From Planctomycetota bacterium (lineage in GTDB: Bacteria > Planctomycetota > UBA1135 > UBA2386): a stretch of DNA of 64,000 bases. The stretch covers positions 1-64,000 of the forward strand of contig JAEUHT010000114.1 in assembly GCA_016793265.1 (NCBI GenBank), read 5' to 3'. Made by a program: the position numbers and the translations under genes. Below the pieces are notes generated by a model. That model was not told where the DNA came from. It saw nothing but the letters and a program-made list of their open reading frames with translations, and made no database searches. Below, piece after piece: positions 39,613 to 50,998 of the stretch (positions within the stretch are counted from its first letter, which is position 1; each line of letters starts with the position of its first letter).

Positions 39613-42600
39613 TCAATGCGAGGCCGCGCGCACGACCGCGGCGACTCGCCCGCCGCCGTGCAAACCCGCGGTCACGGCGGCGCGCGGTCGCCGCAGCTCG
39701 ATGCGGGCGGGAGCCAGGCCCGGCACCCGCAGCAGCAACTCGTGGCGCACGGCCTGCAGCCGGCCGTTGGCGAGCTCGGTGGCGGCGGCGCGCGTGCGCC
39801 GGCGAGCGGCGCGAGGCGTGTCGCCGCCGAACACGTCGAGGGTGGCATCGAGCGTGTGTTCGAGCCGGCCGAGTTGGGCATCGGCAGCGCCGAGCGCCTC
39901 CTGGGCGCGCCAGGCCGCCTGCATCTGGCCGACCGCGTAGAGGGCCGCCGCCTGCTGGGCGAGGGCGCCGCGTTCCTGCTGCAGCCGCTGTCGCTCTCGC
40001 CGCAGGTCGTCGATGGCTGCCCGCACGCGGGTCGGCGTCGGTGTCGCCAGTTCGGCGGCGCGGTCCAGATCCAGGGCGCCGAGCTCGTGGCTCAAGGTGA
40101 CGCGCAGGGCCGGATCTGCGGCCAGCGCGTCGACGACCTGGTCCAGCCCGGAGGTGGTGGGCCGGGCCTCTCCGGCCGCGAAGTCGAGGGTCGCGGCGGG
40201 CAGTTCGCTGGTGCCGAGGCCGAGCAGGCCCGTCACGGCGCCGATGGCGCGGCCGCCGGCGCCGGTGATGGCGTTGCCGATGACGAGCGCGAGCGCCTCC
40301 ACGGCCTGGTCGGCGACGCCCTCGGCGTTGCCGGAGGCGGCGACGTGCATGCGCACCGGCAGGCGGTGTTCGTCGTTGTCGTTCTTGAGCAGGAACAGCA
40401 CGCTGTCGAGCGGCGCCGGCAGCTTCAGGTAGGTCGAGATCGGCCCGCCGGGCGGCTCGCTGAGGGAGAGGTGGTTGAAGACGCTGCTGCTGACGATGTC
40501 GATGCCGTCGGCGCCACGCAGCGTCGCCGACGCGGTCAGGTCGTAGAGGCCATCGCCGATGTCGACGCCGCCGGTGCGCGCCAGCCCGCGCAGGGCCGGC
40601 AGTTCGAGCCCGTTCATGGTCAGGCCGACCTGGCCGCGCGCGTACGGCCGCAACTGCAGTTCCCCGCTGACCTGCAGGTTCTCCAGCCACGCGCGTGGTT
40701 CGAGGTCGGCGCGGTCGGCTTGCATGGTCGCCGCCTGCACCGCAGAGCCGACCAGGCCGGCGAGCGCCGAGCTGGCGACGGTGCGTTGTTCGAGGTCGAT
40801 GTCGCCCCCTTGCACGCCGAGGTGGAAGCGGAACGGGCGCGGTTCCTGCAGCGAGCGCGTCGAGAACTGCTGCAGGTCGAGGTCGAGGGCGGCGATCGGC
40901 AGCCGGGTCACCGGCGTCGTCGTCGAATCGGTGAAGTCCAGGCGCAGGCCCTGGACTTCGAGCCGGTCGACCGCGAACTCGGGTGCTGGTGCAGTCGCCG
41001 GTGCGGCCACACGGCGGCTGCTGTCGGCGGCGATGTCGTTCGTGGTCGGGGTCCCGGCGGCTGGCGGTGCGGGCGTCGACAGCGTGATGCCGAGCAGTTC
41101 GAGGCCCGCCGAGGTGCGGTTCGCGGCGAGGTGCACGTCGTCGACATCGAGCGAGCGCAGCAGCAGATCGCCGGTGGTGGGATCGAAGGCGCGGGCCACG
41201 GCATCGATGGCGCCGATCGCCACGAGCTCGACGCCGGTGTCGGTGTCGGTCAGCCGCAGTTCGTCGAGGCTGAGTTCGCCTGCGAACGGTCGGCCAGGCG
41301 TGAACAGCAGCGGGTCGCGGCGCTTGAGGTCGATGCGCGCATGCAGCGCCGTGGTGAAGGTCGCGGCGCGCGTGCGACCGACGAGGTGGTCGCCGAGGCT
41401 CGGCAGCACGCGCGTCAGCGCCGTCGTGTCGAGGCCGCGCGCGGTGAGCGTGGCGTGCAAGGTCGGCGCCAGCTCATAGAGGCCGAGGCTCAGGTCGGCC
41501 GTCAGCTCGGCGCAGAGCGGCGCGGCACCAGCCGCCAGGGTCAGGCGCAACGGCGCCGGCGTGAGCTCGGTTGCGCGTGGTGCCCACGGCTCTCGCAGCG
41601 TGAGCTGGCCGCGCAGCACCAGCGGTTCGCCGTCGCGGTCGCCGCGGTCACGCACTTCGCAGCGTTCGAGCTCGATCGACAGGTCGTCGACCCGCAGCAG
41701 CGGCAGCGGCAGCGGCACTGCGGCGGTGGTGGCGACCGGGGCCACGGGGGGCTCGGCGGTTCCGGCGGTCGGTTCGGTCGCGACGGGTGGTGCCGCGTCT
41801 TGCAGCAGCAGGCCGGGCACCCGCAGGCCTTCGGCGGTGCGGGTGATGAGCGTGCGCACGCCGGCGAGGCGCAACTCGGCGATGTGCAGATGACCAGGTT
41901 CTGCCGCGGGCAGGCGCAGGCGCGCGGCATCTACGGCCATCAGCTCGGCGCCGCGATCGGAGAGGCGGATCTCGCGGGCCGAGACGGCGAGGTCGTGGCC
42001 GGCAGCGACGGTGAGCTGCGCGTGCAGTTCGCCCTGTTCGAGGTCGCAGGTGGTGGGCGCCGGCAGGAACCGGCTGATGCCGGGGCCGCGCAGCCCGCGC
42101 GCGGCGAGGGTCGCGGTCAGCTCGGGCGTGGCGCCGGGCTGCAGTGTGCCACGCAGTTGCAGCTCGTCGATCGCGCCCTCGACGCGCACGGTGGCATCGA
42201 CGGTGGTCGCTTGGGTCGGGCCGCCGAGCACCACCTCGCCGCCGAAGGCGAGCAGCAGCGCATCGGCGTGCCGCGCGTCGTGCAACTGCACGCCGCCGCT
42301 GCGGATGGTGAGGTGGCCGCCGGTCAGGGACGCGCCAGCGGCCGCGGTGGTGTTCGTGGGCGTCGGCGCTGCGGTGGGCGCGGCGGGTGACACCGCGCGG
42401 GTCGCAGTGGTGGGCAAGAAGTGCAGGCCGAGGGCGGACCAGCCGCCATCGGGCTCACGGCGGAGCGCGGCGAACGGGTCGTCGACCTCGATGCGGCCGA
42501 GGTCGAGCTGGTCGCCTCGGACCGCGATGCCCTGGCCGCGCACGCGGCGCAGCCGCAGGTGGGTGTCGTCGCCATCGCGGCAGCGCAGGTTGCTGAGGGT

Positions 42601-44385
42601 GAAGTCGGCGCGGAGGCCGCCAGCGGCGAAGGCCAGCTCGGCTTCGGCATCGGCTTCGAGCGTGCCGGAACGCCAGGTCGGGGTGATGCCGCGCGGCTGC
42701 AGCCACGGCGCCAGAGCGGCGGCGGTGATGCCGCGCAGTTGTGTGCGCAGGGTCAGCGCCAACCGGTCGACCGCCGGTGTCAGTTCGCCGTCGAGGCGCA
42801 CGCCGTCGACGACGCCGGGGGCGGCTGCGGCGAAGCTCCAGCGGGCCGGCGGCGCGGCGGCGCCGAGCACGAGGCCCTCGAGTTGCACCGCGACATCACG
42901 CAGCGTCAGCGACGCCTTCGGCTGCAGGGTCGTGTCGACGAAGGTGCCGGCGGCGCCGCGCCAGGTGAAGTGGTCGAGCCGCAGTCGGGGCAGCGCGGCC
43001 GGGGAGGTGGCCGCCGGCGCGGTCGCGTCGATGTCCACGTTCGCCGGCGGTGGCGGCGGCGCGAAGCGAATGCCCGCGACCCACCACGCATCGTCGGCGC
43101 GGCGCACGGTCAGTTCGGGGCCGACGACCTCGATGGCGGTGATGGCCAGGAGGCCGGCGTGCTGGCGCAGGTCGCGGACCTCGACGCGGGGCAGCAGCAG
43201 CGTGGCGTCGCCCCCGTGCAGCTCCAGGTCGTCGAGGCGCAGCGTGCTCCCCGCGCCGAGGTCCGCCGTCAGGCGCGCCGTGAGGTCGACACCGGCAGCG
43301 GGCAGGGTGACGCCGGCGTCGCGGAGCTGCGCAGCGAACCGCTCGGCACCGAGGCCGCGCACGGCGACGTTCGCCGAGACGCGGAGCTGCCCGGCCACGG
43401 TGATGCTGGCGTCGCTCAGCTGCAGGTGGTCGACGAGGTCCTTGCCGTGCAGCGACAGCGCCACTGGCTGGGTGAAGCCACCGGCGACGTCGCTGGCTTC
43501 GCCGGCCGACGCGGTCAGCGCCAGCTGCGGTTCGCCGTCGAGTTCGAGGCTCGCCTGCAACTCGCCGTGGAAGCGCGGGGCCGTGGCGGCATTCGGCACG
43601 TATCCCGCCAGGGTGCCGCGCAGCGCCGCGTCGAGCCGCTGGTTGGTACCGAACTGCTGCCGCAGCGCGGGCGGCAGGTGGGGGGCGGTGGCCGGCACCC
43701 CACGCACGGTGGCATGCCAGCGCGCGTCGAGGTGGGCCGCGGTCGTGCGCAGCTCGGCGAAGGCGAGCACCTCGTCGACGACGCCGGGCAGGCGCGCCCA
43801 GAGCCGCACCGTGCCGGCGCGGTCGCGGTGGCCGAGGTCGTCGGCATCGAGGTCGATACGCGCGTGGCGTCGCACCGGCGCGCCGTCGGCGGTGTCGTCG
43901 TATTCGACCTGCAGGTCGTGTATGCGAACCGACGCCAGCAGCAGCGGCAGCGCGAACGAGAACGGCGTGGCCGGCGTCGAGGTCACCGTGGCGGGCGCCG
44001 CCGCGGTGGTCGCGCTGGTCGGCGGCAGCCGCCAGGAACCGTCGGGCCGACGCAGAAGCCGCACGCGGGCGCTGTCGAGCGCGGCGTCGACGACGGCGAG
44101 TTCGCCGTGCAGCAGCTGCCAGCTCGAGAGGTCGAGCGTCAGGTCGGCGGCCTCGAACAGGGGGGGGCCGTCGTCCCCGGCGAGGCCGACGACGAGGTCC
44201 TCGACGCGGCAGGACAGGCCGCTGAGCGACAACGAGGCGCACCGCCAGGTCAGGGTCAGCCCCGAGCGGCCGGCCAGCCACGCCGCGATCGGCAGCAGCA
44301 GCACCGCCAGCAGCAGGCGCAGCAGCAGGGCGGCGAGCAAGAGGCGCCACAACCAGCGTCGCCAGCGGCGGGGGGAGGCCTTCAT
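39613..44385 (-). CDS. Large AsmA/DUF748-like envelope protein
   Basis: This is a 1590-residue protein with one N-terminal transmembrane helix after a basic start (WLWRLLLAALLLRLLLAVLL). A very long beta-rich repetitive body follows, of the AsmA/DUF748/TamB-like kind (recurring 'L.L..L.L.......LR.D.L.L..G.' and Ala/Pro/Thr-rich spacers). The late segment PLDSVLFLLKNDNDEHRLPV and VIGNAITGAGGRAIG matches the C-terminal signature of DUF748-type proteins. Known relatives span or bridge the periplasm and move lipid to, or stabilise, the outer membrane. A C-terminal helical stretch (ERQRLQQERGALAQQAAALY) may be a coiled coil. ATGA overlap with the lipoprotein gene upstream. Confidence 0.75.
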   Translation of the reverse strand: MKASPRRWRRWLWRLLLAALLLRLLLAVLLLPIAAWLAGRSGLTLTWRCASLSLSGLSCRVEDLVVGLAGDDGPPLFEAADLTLDLSSWQLLHGELAVVDAALDSARVRLLRRPDGSWRLPPTSATTAAAPATVTSTPATPFSFALPLLLASVRIHDLQVEYDDTADGAPVRRHARIDLDADDLGHRDRAGTVRLWARLPGVVDEVLAFAELRTTAAHLDARWHATVRGVPATAPHLPPALRQQFGTNQRLDAALRGTLAGYVPNAATAPRFHGELQASLELDGEPQLALTASAGEASDVAGGFTQPVALSLHGKDLVDHLQLSDASITVAGQLRVSANVAVRGLGAERFAAQLRDAGVTLPAAGVDLTARLTADLGAGSTLRLDDLELHGGDATLLLPRVEVRDLRQHAGLLAITAIEVVGPELTVRRADDAWWVAGIRFAPPPPPANVDIDATAPAATSPAALPRLRLDHFTWRGAAGTFVDTTLQPKASLTLRDVAVQLEGLVLGAAAPPARWSFAAAAPGVVDGVRLDGELTPAVDRLALTLRTQLRGITAAALAPWLQPRGITPTWRSGTLEADAEAELAFAAGGLRADFTLSNLRCRDGDDTHLRLRRVRGQGIAVRGDQLDLGRIEVDDPFAALRREPDGGWSALGLHFLPTTATRAVSPAAPTAAPTPTNTTAAAGASLTGGHLTIRSGGVQLHDARHADALLLAFGGEVVLGGPTQATTVDATVRVEGAIDELQLRGTLQPGATPELTATLAARGLRGPGISRFLPAPTTCDLEQGELHAQLTVAAGHDLAVSAREIRLSDRGAELMAVDAARLRLPAAEPGHLHIAELRLAGVRTLITRTAEGLRVPGLLLQDAAPPVATEPTAGTAEPPVAPVATTAAVPLPLPLLRVDDLSIELERCEVRDRGDRDGEPLVLRGQLTLREPWAPRATELTPAPLRLTLAAGAAPLCAELTADLSLGLYELAPTLHATLTARGLDTTALTRVLPSLGDHLVGRTRAATFTTALHARIDLKRRDPLLFTPGRPFAGELSLDELRLTDTDTGVELVAIGAIDAVARAFDPTTGDLLLRSLDVDDVHLAANRTSAGLELLGITLSTPAPPAAGTPTTNDIAADSSRRVAAPATAPAPEFAVDRLEVQGLRLDFTDSTTTPVTRLPIAALDLDLQQFSTRSLQEPRPFRFHLGVQGGDIDLEQRTVASSALAGLVGSAVQAATMQADRADLEPRAWLENLQVSGELQLRPYARGQVGLTMNGLELPALRGLARTGGVDIGDGLYDLTASATLRGADGIDIVSSSVFNHLSLSEPPGGPISTYLKLPAPLDSVLFLLKNDNDEHRLPVRMHVAASGNAEGVADQAVEALALVIGNAITGAGGRAIGAVTGLLGLGTSELPAATLDFAAGEARPTTSGLDQVVDALAADPALRVTLSHELGALDLDRAAELATPTPTRVRAAIDDLRRERQRLQQERGALAQQAAALYAVGQMQAAWRAQEALGAADAQLGRLEHTLDATLDVFGGDTPRAARRRTRAAATELANGRLQAVRHELLLRVPGLAPARIELRRPRAAVTAGLHGGGRVAAVVRAASH

Positions 44386-45650
44386 CGTGGCTCCGTCGTC
44401 GTCGCGAGTTGGAACCGGCGCAAGGCGGTTCGCCGCTGCTTCGCCGGCGCGAACGGCTCGTAGTCGGGCACGGTCACGCCATGCTGACCGAGCCAGTCGG
44501 ATGCGCGCACCCGAACCGCAGCCTCGCGGTCGTCGAGCGCTTCGAGGTTGGCGGCGAGAAGGCCCGTGGCGAAGGCGCCGCCGTCGGCGCATCCGGCGAG
44601 CAGTTCCTGCAGCAGGCTGGTGTCGATCGCGGCAGCGCCGAGGTGGCGCAGGAAGCAGGCGTAGAGCGCAGGGCTCAGCTCCTCGCGGGCGGCGCGCGGC
44701 AACAGGGCGCGCCACAAGGTGCCTTCGAACTGCCAGGCCGACGGCATCGTCGTGCAGCCGAGCTGCTGCAGCGCGCTGGTGATGGTGATCAGGGCCCGTT
44801 CGTCGGCGGCGAGCAGCAGATCCTCGGCCCGCGGCGAAGGGCCGGTGCGGGCCAGCGCCAGCAGGGCCGGGCGCCGGTTGTGTTCGCCGACCGCGGCCAG
44901 GGCCAGCTGCCAGACGTCGACGGCGGCCGCGTTCGGCGGCGGGCTCGCCGCCGCGGCCGCACGGGCGATCGCGAGGTCGGTCGTGGGCGCCGGCCCGGTG
45001 TCGGTCACGACGAGCATGTGGCCGGCGACCGGGGGGGTGTCGCCCGGCACGAACAGGGCCCCCGAGCCGCCTGCAGTCAGCGGCTTTCCGAGGTGAAGCC
45101 GTTCTTCGTGCTGGGTGTCCGGGGCCCGGTGTCGCACGGTCAGCTCGGTGCCGCCTGCGGCCACGGTGAACTCGAGCATCGGCAGGCCGGGCAGCTCGCA
45201 ACGCAGGCGGGTGGCGAGCCCGGGGGCGACCACGAGCGCCGCGCTGCCGCGGCGGAGCACGTTCTCGGCGCCTGTCGTTGCTTCTGAGCAGGCTGTGGCG
45301 CTGGCGTCGTCGAGCCAGAGTGTGCCGGGCGGCAGCGAGGAGGCGCCGCGGAACGGCTGGCCGGCTGCGGCGGCGATGACCACGGCGGCGCTCGCCACGT
45401 CGACGCCGACCGGCGCCGTGCGGGTCGCCAGCAGCTGCACGGTGAGTTGCCGCGGTCCCCCGGCAGCGTCCGGCGTCGCCGCGTGCGGCCGGTGGTCGAC
45501 CACGAGCGGCACCGGCGGGAGGTCGAGGGCTGGCGGTGCCCCGGCGCAGGCCGCCAGCAACAGCAGAGTGGTGGCGGCCGACGTTCTTGGCCGCGGTCGG
45601 CAGCGGCGACCGGGTTGGCTCGGGTGCTGGTGGGCGAGGAGAACCGACAC
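44382..45650 (-). CDS. Lipoprotein of unknown function
   Basis: This is a 422-residue probable lipoprotein: after about 30 basic N-terminal residues comes a short hydrophobic core ending LLLLAAC. The first half is beta-rich ([35 protein letters not shown]). The second half is helical with HEAT-like spacing ([20 protein letters not shown]). I do not recognise the family. The GTG start at 45650 is supported by a -10-like TACCGT 7 nt upstream and by the position of the lipobox; extending further would enter the promoter of divergent glnA. It is cotranscribed with the AsmA-like gene (ATGA overlap), so an envelope role is likely. Confidence 0.6.
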   Translation of the reverse strand: MSVLLAHQHPSQPGRRCRPRPRTSAATTLLLLAACAGAPPALDLPPVPLVVDHRPHAATPDAAGGPRQLTVQLLATRTAPVGVDVASAAVVIAAAAGQPFRGASSLPPGTLWLDDASATACSEATTGAENVLRRGSAALVVAPGLATRLRCELPGLPMLEFTVAAGGTELTVRHRAPDTQHEERLHLGKPLTAGGSGALFVPGDTPPVAGHMLVVTDTGPAPTTDLAIARAAAAASPPPNAAAVDVWQLALAAVGEHNRRPALLALARTGPSPRAEDLLLAADERALITITSALQQLGCTTMPSAWQFEGTLWRALLPRAAREELSPALYACFLRHLGAAAIDTSLLQELLAGCADGGAFATGLLAANLEALDDREAAVRVRASDWLGQHGVTVPDYEPFAPAKQRRTALRRFQLATTTEPR

Positions 45651-45657
45651 GGCCGGA

Positions 45658-45663
45658 ACGGTA
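45658..45663 (-). promoter_or_regulatory. Candidate -10 hexamer of the lipoprotein/AsmA-like operon
   Basis: TACCGT on the minus strand, 7 nt before the GTG at 45650, consistent with a leaderless mRNA and with that start choice. Confidence 0.4.
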
Positions 45664-45721
45664 CGCCCGCCGCCGTCGGCTGCAACGGCGCGCGCGACGT
45701 GCTTTCGTGGCCCCGGCCCCG

Positions 45722-45727
45722 TAGTGT
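45722..45727 (+). promoter_or_regulatory. Candidate -10 hexamer of the glutamine synthetase gene
   Basis: TAGTGT, about 50 nt before GTG 45778. It would give a leader of roughly 44 nt carrying the strong Shine-Dalgarno AGGGAGGT at 45766-45773. Confidence 0.35.
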
Positions 45728-45777
45728 GCGCGCCGCTAGCACCCGCCGAATCGAGTTTCTCTGCCAGGGAGGTCACT

Positions 45778-47958
<2,181 letters not shown>

Positions 47959-48012
47959 GCGGACGCTGCGGCGAGGCGGGGTCGAGCCGGTCGAGCCGGT
48001 CGGCCCTCCAGC

Positions 48013-49239
48013 TCACCGCGCCTTCTGCAGCTGCATCAGCGGCATCACGATCGCGATGACGATGCCGGCGACGATCGTGGCCAGCGCGACGATGATCATC
48101 GGTTCGATGACCGAGGTCAGCTTCTGCGTCGCCAGGTCGACCTCTTCGTCGTAGGTCGCGCCGATGCGTTCGAGCATCTCCTCGAGGTTGCCGGCCTGTT
48201 CGCCGACGCCGACCATGTAGGTGACCGTCGGCGGGAACACGCCCGCCATCTTCATCGGCGTCGCCAGATCGGTGCCCTCGACGACACGGTCGTGCACCTG
48301 CTGCAGGGCGTTCTGCAGGATCTTGTTGTCGAGCACGGCCTTGGTGACCTGGATCGCCTGCAGCGCCGGCACGCCCGAACGCAGCAGCGTCGACAGCGTC
48401 ACCGAGAAGCGCGCCATCGACTGCTTGCGCATCAGGTCGCCGAACACCGGCACCCGCAGCTTGAACGAGTCCCACAGCAGGCGGCCGCGTTCGCTGTTGA
48501 TGAACAGCTGGAAGCCGGCGACCAGCACCAGGGCCCCGACCAGCACCAGCAGCCAGTAATTGACCAGGAACTTGGAGATCGCGACCAGCACCCGGGTCGG
48601 GCCCGGCAGGGTCTGGCCGCGGCCTTCGATGAGCTGCGTCACCTTCGGCACGACGAAGGTCATCAGCACGGCGACGACGATGACGCCGACGATCGTCATC
48701 ACCATCGGGTAGATCAGCGCGGCGCCGACCTTGTTCTTGAGCCGGGTCTGCGCCTGCAGGAAGCCCGCCAGCCGCACCAGCACCTTGTCCAGCGAGCCCG
48801 ACGACTCGCCGGCCTTGACCATGTTGGCGTAGAGGTCGGTGAAGTAGGCCGGGTGCTGCAGCACGGCGTCGCCGAACGGCATGCCCTGCGTGACCTTCTC
48901 GCGGATGTCGCGGAAGGCGCTCTCGATCTTCTTGTCGGGCGCCTGCTCGATGATCATGCGCAGCGCTTCGGCCAGCGGGATACCGGCCTGCAGCAGGGAC
49001 GCCATCTGCCGGGTGACGTTGGCGACCTGCTCGTTGCGCTGCTTGTTGACCGTCTCGACGCCGGTGATGCCCTTGATGCGGATCGTCGCCTGCTTCTTGC
49101 CGCCCGACTCCTTGATGTCGGTGACGAACAGGCGATCACGCTTGAGCTTGAGGCGGGCGTCGCGCGGGGTGTCCGCGTCGATGATGCCCTTCTTGACCTT
49201 GTTCTCGGCGTCGATCGCCTTGTATTCGAAGATCGGCAT
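48013..49239 (-). CDS. gspF: Type II secretion / type IV pilus inner-membrane protein (GspF/PilC)
   Basis: This is the 408-residue GspF/PilC platform protein. Two cytoplasmic T2SSF domains are visible (RQMASLLQAGIPLAEALRMI and ARFSVTLSTLLRSGVPALQA). Three hydrophobic segments follow the typical order, with FLQAQTRLKNKVGAALIYPM before the first and IEPMIIVALATIVAGIVIA at the end. It connects the ATPase to the pseudopilus. It is encoded 19 nt after gspE in a D-E-F order. The symbol gspF is by family and context; pilC is the alternative if the system builds pili. Confidence 0.92.
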   Translation of the reverse strand: MPIFEYKAIDAENKVKKGIIDADTPRDARLKLKRDRLFVTDIKESGGKKQATIRIKGITGVETVNKQRNEQVANVTRQMASLLQAGIPLAEALRMIIEQAPDKKIESAFRDIREKVTQGMPFGDAVLQHPAYFTDLYANMVKAGESSGSLDKVLVRLAGFLQAQTRLKNKVGAALIYPMVMTIVGVIVVAVLMTFVVPKVTQLIEGRGQTLPGPTRVLVAISKFLVNYWLLVLVGALVLVAGFQLFINSERGRLLWDSFKLRVPVFGDLMRKQSMARFSVTLSTLLRSGVPALQAIQVTKAVLDNKILQNALQQVHDRVVEGTDLATPMKMAGVFPPTVTYMVGVGEQAGNLEEMLERIGATYDEEVDLATQKLTSVIEPMIIVALATIVAGIVIAIVMPLMQLQKAR

Positions 49240-49258
49240 GGCTCGCGGCGGGCTGGCG

Positions 49259-50998
49259 TCAGATCACGTCGAGCTGCGTGACGCGCAGCACTTCCTCGGG
49301 GGTGGTCATGCCGGCGAGCAGCTTCTGCACGCCCGACATGCGCAGCGTCTTCAGGCCGCGTTCGAGCGCGCCGCGCTTGATCTGGCTGGCGGTGGCCTTG
49401 TTGACGATCTGCTCCTGGATGTGGGTGTCGATCGGCATGACCTCGTAGATCGCGGTGCGGCCGGCGAAGCCCGAACGGAAGCACTCGTCGCAGCCCTTGC
49501 CGTGCATCAGCTTGCCGCCCGGGAACTGGTCGGGCGTCAGCTTCAGGTCCTCGAGGAAGTAGAGCATCTTCTGGTCGGGCTCGACCGGTTCGCGGCAGTT
49601 CGGGCAGATCGTGCGCAGCAGGCGCTGGGCGATGACCAGCAGCAGCGACGACGACACCAGGTAGGGTTCGACGCCGATGTCGATCAGGCGCGTGACGGTG
49701 GAGGCCGAGTCGTTGGTGTGCACGGTCGAGAACACCAGGTGGCCGGTCAGCGCGGCGCGGATGGCGATGTCGGCGGTCTCGTTGTCGCGCACCTCGCCGA
49801 CCATCATCACGTCGGGGTCCTGGCGCAGGAACGAGCGCAGGCCGGCGGCGAAGGTCAGCCCCTTCTTGACGTTGACCTGCACCTGGCTGATGCCGTCGAG
49901 GTTGTACTCGACCGGGTCCTCGATGGTCAGGATGTTGAGCTCGGGGGCGTTGATCGCGTCGAGGCAGGCGTAGAGCGTCGTCGTCTTGCCCGAGCCCGTC
50001 GGGCCGGTGACGAAGATCACGCCGTGGCTGTAGTTGATGTAGCGGCGGATCGTGCGCTCGGCGTCCTGTTCGAGGCCGATCTGGTCGAGCGAGTAGATCT
50101 TGGTGGTCTTGTCGAGGATGCGGAAGACCACCCGCTCGCCGCCGGCGACCGGCACCGTGCTGATGCGCACGTCGACGTCGCCGTCGCCGATGCGGATCGA
50201 GGCGCGGCCGTCCTGCGGCAGGCGGCGCTCGGCGATGTCCATCTTCCCCATGACCTTGACGCGGGAGATGATCGCCTCCTGCGCGCGGCGCGGCACCGAC
50301 TCCATGTCGTAGAGCACGCCGTCGATGCGCATGCGCACCTGCAGGCGGTCGCCGTAGGGCTGCAGGTGGATGTCCGAGGCGCGCAACTTCAGCGCCTGGA
50401 ACAGCAGCATGTTCACCAGCTTGATGACCGGCGCCTTGTTGGCGTCGAGCAGGTCCTCGGACTCCTGGATGTTCTCCGCGATGGAGACGATGTCGGTGTC
50501 CTTGACGTCCTGCAGCGCCTCGTCGACACCGTCGGCCTTGTGCCGGTAGGCGCGGTTGATGAGGTTGGCCACCTCGCCGCGCGTCGCCAGCACCGCCTCG
50601 ATCTCACGGTCGAGCAGCGTCGCCAGGTCGTCCATCGGCTGCACGTCGAGCGGCCGATGGGTGGCGACTCGCACCCGCGCGCCGGTGTCCTCGATGGCGA
50701 TCAGGCCGTGCGTGCGGGCGAACTGCACCGGGATCTGCTGGATGAACACGCCCGGCACGCCGACGCCGTCGAGGCTCGGGCGGAACTCGAGGCCGAGCAG
50801 GTCGGCGAAGAACTGCAGGCACTTCGTCTCCGACAGGATGTTCTTGCCGATCAGCACCTGGTCGAGCTGCTGCCCGGTCTCACGTTCGGTGCGCAGCGCG
50901 TCGTCGATCTGGGCCTGGCTCAGGCCGGCCTTGCGCAGCAGGGTCTCGCGCACCCGGTCGTGCGGCACCGCCGGCGTCGTGCTCTCGGGAGCGGCCAT
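49259..50998 (-). CDS. gspE: Type II secretion / type IV pilus assembly ATPase (GspE/PilB)
   Basis: This is a 579-residue hexameric traffic ATPase. The N-terminal MshEN-like domain (LLRKAGLSQAQIDDALRTER, LGLEFRP) is followed by the catalytic core: Walker A GPTGSGKTT, Asp box ILTIEDPVEYNL, Walker B DPDVMMVGEVRDNETA and His box GHLVFSTVHTND. A tetracysteine zinc site, CPNC ... CDEC, lies in the C-terminal part, as in GspE/PilB and unlike PilT. It powers pseudopilus or pilus extension. ATG 50998 overlaps the secretin stop by one base (TGATG), so translation is coupled. Confidence 0.94.
   Translation of the reverse strand: MAAPESTTPAVPHDRVRETLLRKAGLSQAQIDDALRTERETGQQLDQVLIGKNILSETKCLQFFADLLGLEFRPSLDGVGVPGVFIQQIPVQFARTHGLIAIEDTGARVRVATHRPLDVQPMDDLATLLDREIEAVLATRGEVANLINRAYRHKADGVDEALQDVKDTDIVSIAENIQESEDLLDANKAPVIKLVNMLLFQALKLRASDIHLQPYGDRLQVRMRIDGVLYDMESVPRRAQEAIISRVKVMGKMDIAERRLPQDGRASIRIGDGDVDVRISTVPVAGGERVVFRILDKTTKIYSLDQIGLEQDAERTIRRYINYSHGVIFVTGPTGSGKTTTLYACLDAINAPELNILTIEDPVEYNLDGISQVQVNVKKGLTFAAGLRSFLRQDPDVMMVGEVRDNETADIAIRAALTGHLVFSTVHTNDSASTVTRLIDIGVEPYLVSSSLLLVIAQRLLRTICPNCREPVEPDQKMLYFLEDLKLTPDQFPGGKLMHGKGCDECFRSGFAGRTAIYEVMPIDTHIQEQIVNKATASQIKRGALERGLKTLRMSGVQKLLAGMTTPEEVLRVTQLDVI

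Noticed and set aside
36090-40100. Open frame of 1336 codons on the plus strand
   Set aside because: It is antisense to the DUF1501 and DUF1549/1553 genes; no signal peptide or motif.
39616-42390. Open frame of 924 codons on the plus strand
   Set aside because: It lies opposite the AsmA-like gene; Arg/Gln/Gly-rich shadow.
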